The translations under genes and the position numbers were made by a program. A model generated the notes under the pieces. That model did not search any database, was not told where the DNA came from, and saw nothing but the letters and a program-made list of their open reading frames with translations. Of a stretch of 64,000 nt of DNA, positions 63,720 through 64,000 are shown in pieces. Location of the stretch: contig JAQWYK010000032.1 in assembly GCA_029254025.1 (NCBI GenBank), forward strand, positions 39,231 to 103,230, in the 5' to 3' direction. Position 1 is the first letter of the stretch. The number at the start of each line of letters is the position of its first letter. Source of the stretch: Crocinitomicaceae bacterium (GTDB lineage Bacteria; Bacteroidota; Bacteroidia; Flavobacteriales_D; Crocinitomicaceae).

Positions 63720-64000
63720 CCTTGAGGCAAAATATAGTGCAGCAGTGTTGGGCGCAATTAAAGCATCGGAGGCCATTATGGAAGTGTATTCAACTGATTT
63801 CTCTACCACCATAAAAGGTGACGGAAGTCCTGTTACGCAAGCTGACCTTACTTCGTCTGATATTATTACCCAGTATTTGGTGCCAACATCAATACCTATT
63901 ACAGGAGAGGAAACCATAAAGAAGCCGTATGCGATTCGCAAAAAATGGAAAGAATCGTGGTGCGTTGATCCATTGGATGGCACCAAAGAATTTGTGCGTA
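63712..64000 (+). CDS. cysQ: 3'(2'),5'-bisphosphate nucleotidase (5' part)
   Basis: The first 96 codons; the gene is cut by the right edge. It begins MNSLEAKYSAAVLGAIKASE and carries 'TIKGDGSPVTQADLTSSDII', 'PITGEE' and the inositol-monophosphatase-family metal motif WCVDPLDGTKEFVR. CysQ removes 3'-phosphoadenosine 5'-phosphate formed in sulfate assimilation. The start overlaps deoC by eight bases (TG AATGAATAG), so the two are coupled. Confidence 0.9.
   Translation, partial: MNSLEAKYSAAVLGAIKASEAIMEVYSTDFSTTIKGDGSPVTQADLTSSDIITQYLVPTSIPITGEETIKKPYAIRKKWKESWCVDPLDGTKEFVR

Overview
The window comes from a member of the Bacteroidota, most probably the order Flavobacteriales; a finer placement cannot be read from the sequence. 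The reasons are: secreted proteins with type IX secretion system (T9SS) C-terminal sorting domains of both type A and type B (1588-5481, 21268-22170, 43665-45527); a TonB receptor and TonB; a DUF4270 lipoprotein next to a one-domain glycogen-synthase-like protein, panC and glmS; a fused alpha/beta branched-chain 2-oxoacid dehydrogenase E1; and repeated copies of the Bacteroidota promoter box TAnnTTTG instead of sigma-70 type -10 boxes. Shine-Dalgarno sequences are mostly absent, and the DNA is moderately AT-rich by eye.

Layout. 1-8.0 kb: E1 dehydrogenase (cut by the left edge), a giant T9SS adhesin-like protein, small DUF proteins and a large phosphorylase-like protein. 8.1-8.4 kb: initiator tRNA with its own promoter and terminator. 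8.35-16.7 kb: ABC-F protein, M1 aminopeptidase lipoprotein, biotin carrier protein, then a panC-glycosyltransferase-ion channel cluster. 16.8-20.95 kb: glycogen-synthase-like protein, DUF4270 lipoprotein, glmS and a small membrane protein. 21.2-30.1 kb: a secreted T9SS protein with its TonB-dependent receptor, gatC, acyltransferase, oligopeptide-binding lipoprotein, trpS, a MarC protein and purN. 30.3-32.6 kb: acpP-fabF-rnc. 32.6-39.6 kb: a helix-turn-helix (HTH) protein, an envelope protein and the rimP-nusA-infB operon, which has an attenuator-like leader. 39.65-43.07 kb: a large superfamily 1 helicase. 43.08-46.25 kb: an accessory stretch of secreted or lipoprotein genes separated by long imperfect palindromes that look like integron attC sites. 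46.3-64 kb: housekeeping genes (dus, S9 peptidase, tatC, recA, bcp, AddB-like nuclease, prfB, gcvH, tonB, deoC, cysQ).

Most of the window is ordinary core genome. The points most worth following up are: (i) three imperfect palindromes ending in CGTTRTA around the lipoprotein/esterase genes at 43-46 kb, which could be an attC-type cassette cluster without an integrase; (ii) a nine-codon leader ORF whose stop codon lies in the loop of a terminator-like hairpin just before rimP; (iii) several genes in which the TAnnTTTG box ends exactly four bases before ATG, implying leaderless mRNAs; (iv) a prfB that has lost the programmed frameshift; and (v) an AddB-like nuclease that stops one residue after its CxxC pair, so the last Fe-S cysteine is missing. 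No CRISPR array, prophage, insertion sequence, rRNA or plasmid origin was seen.
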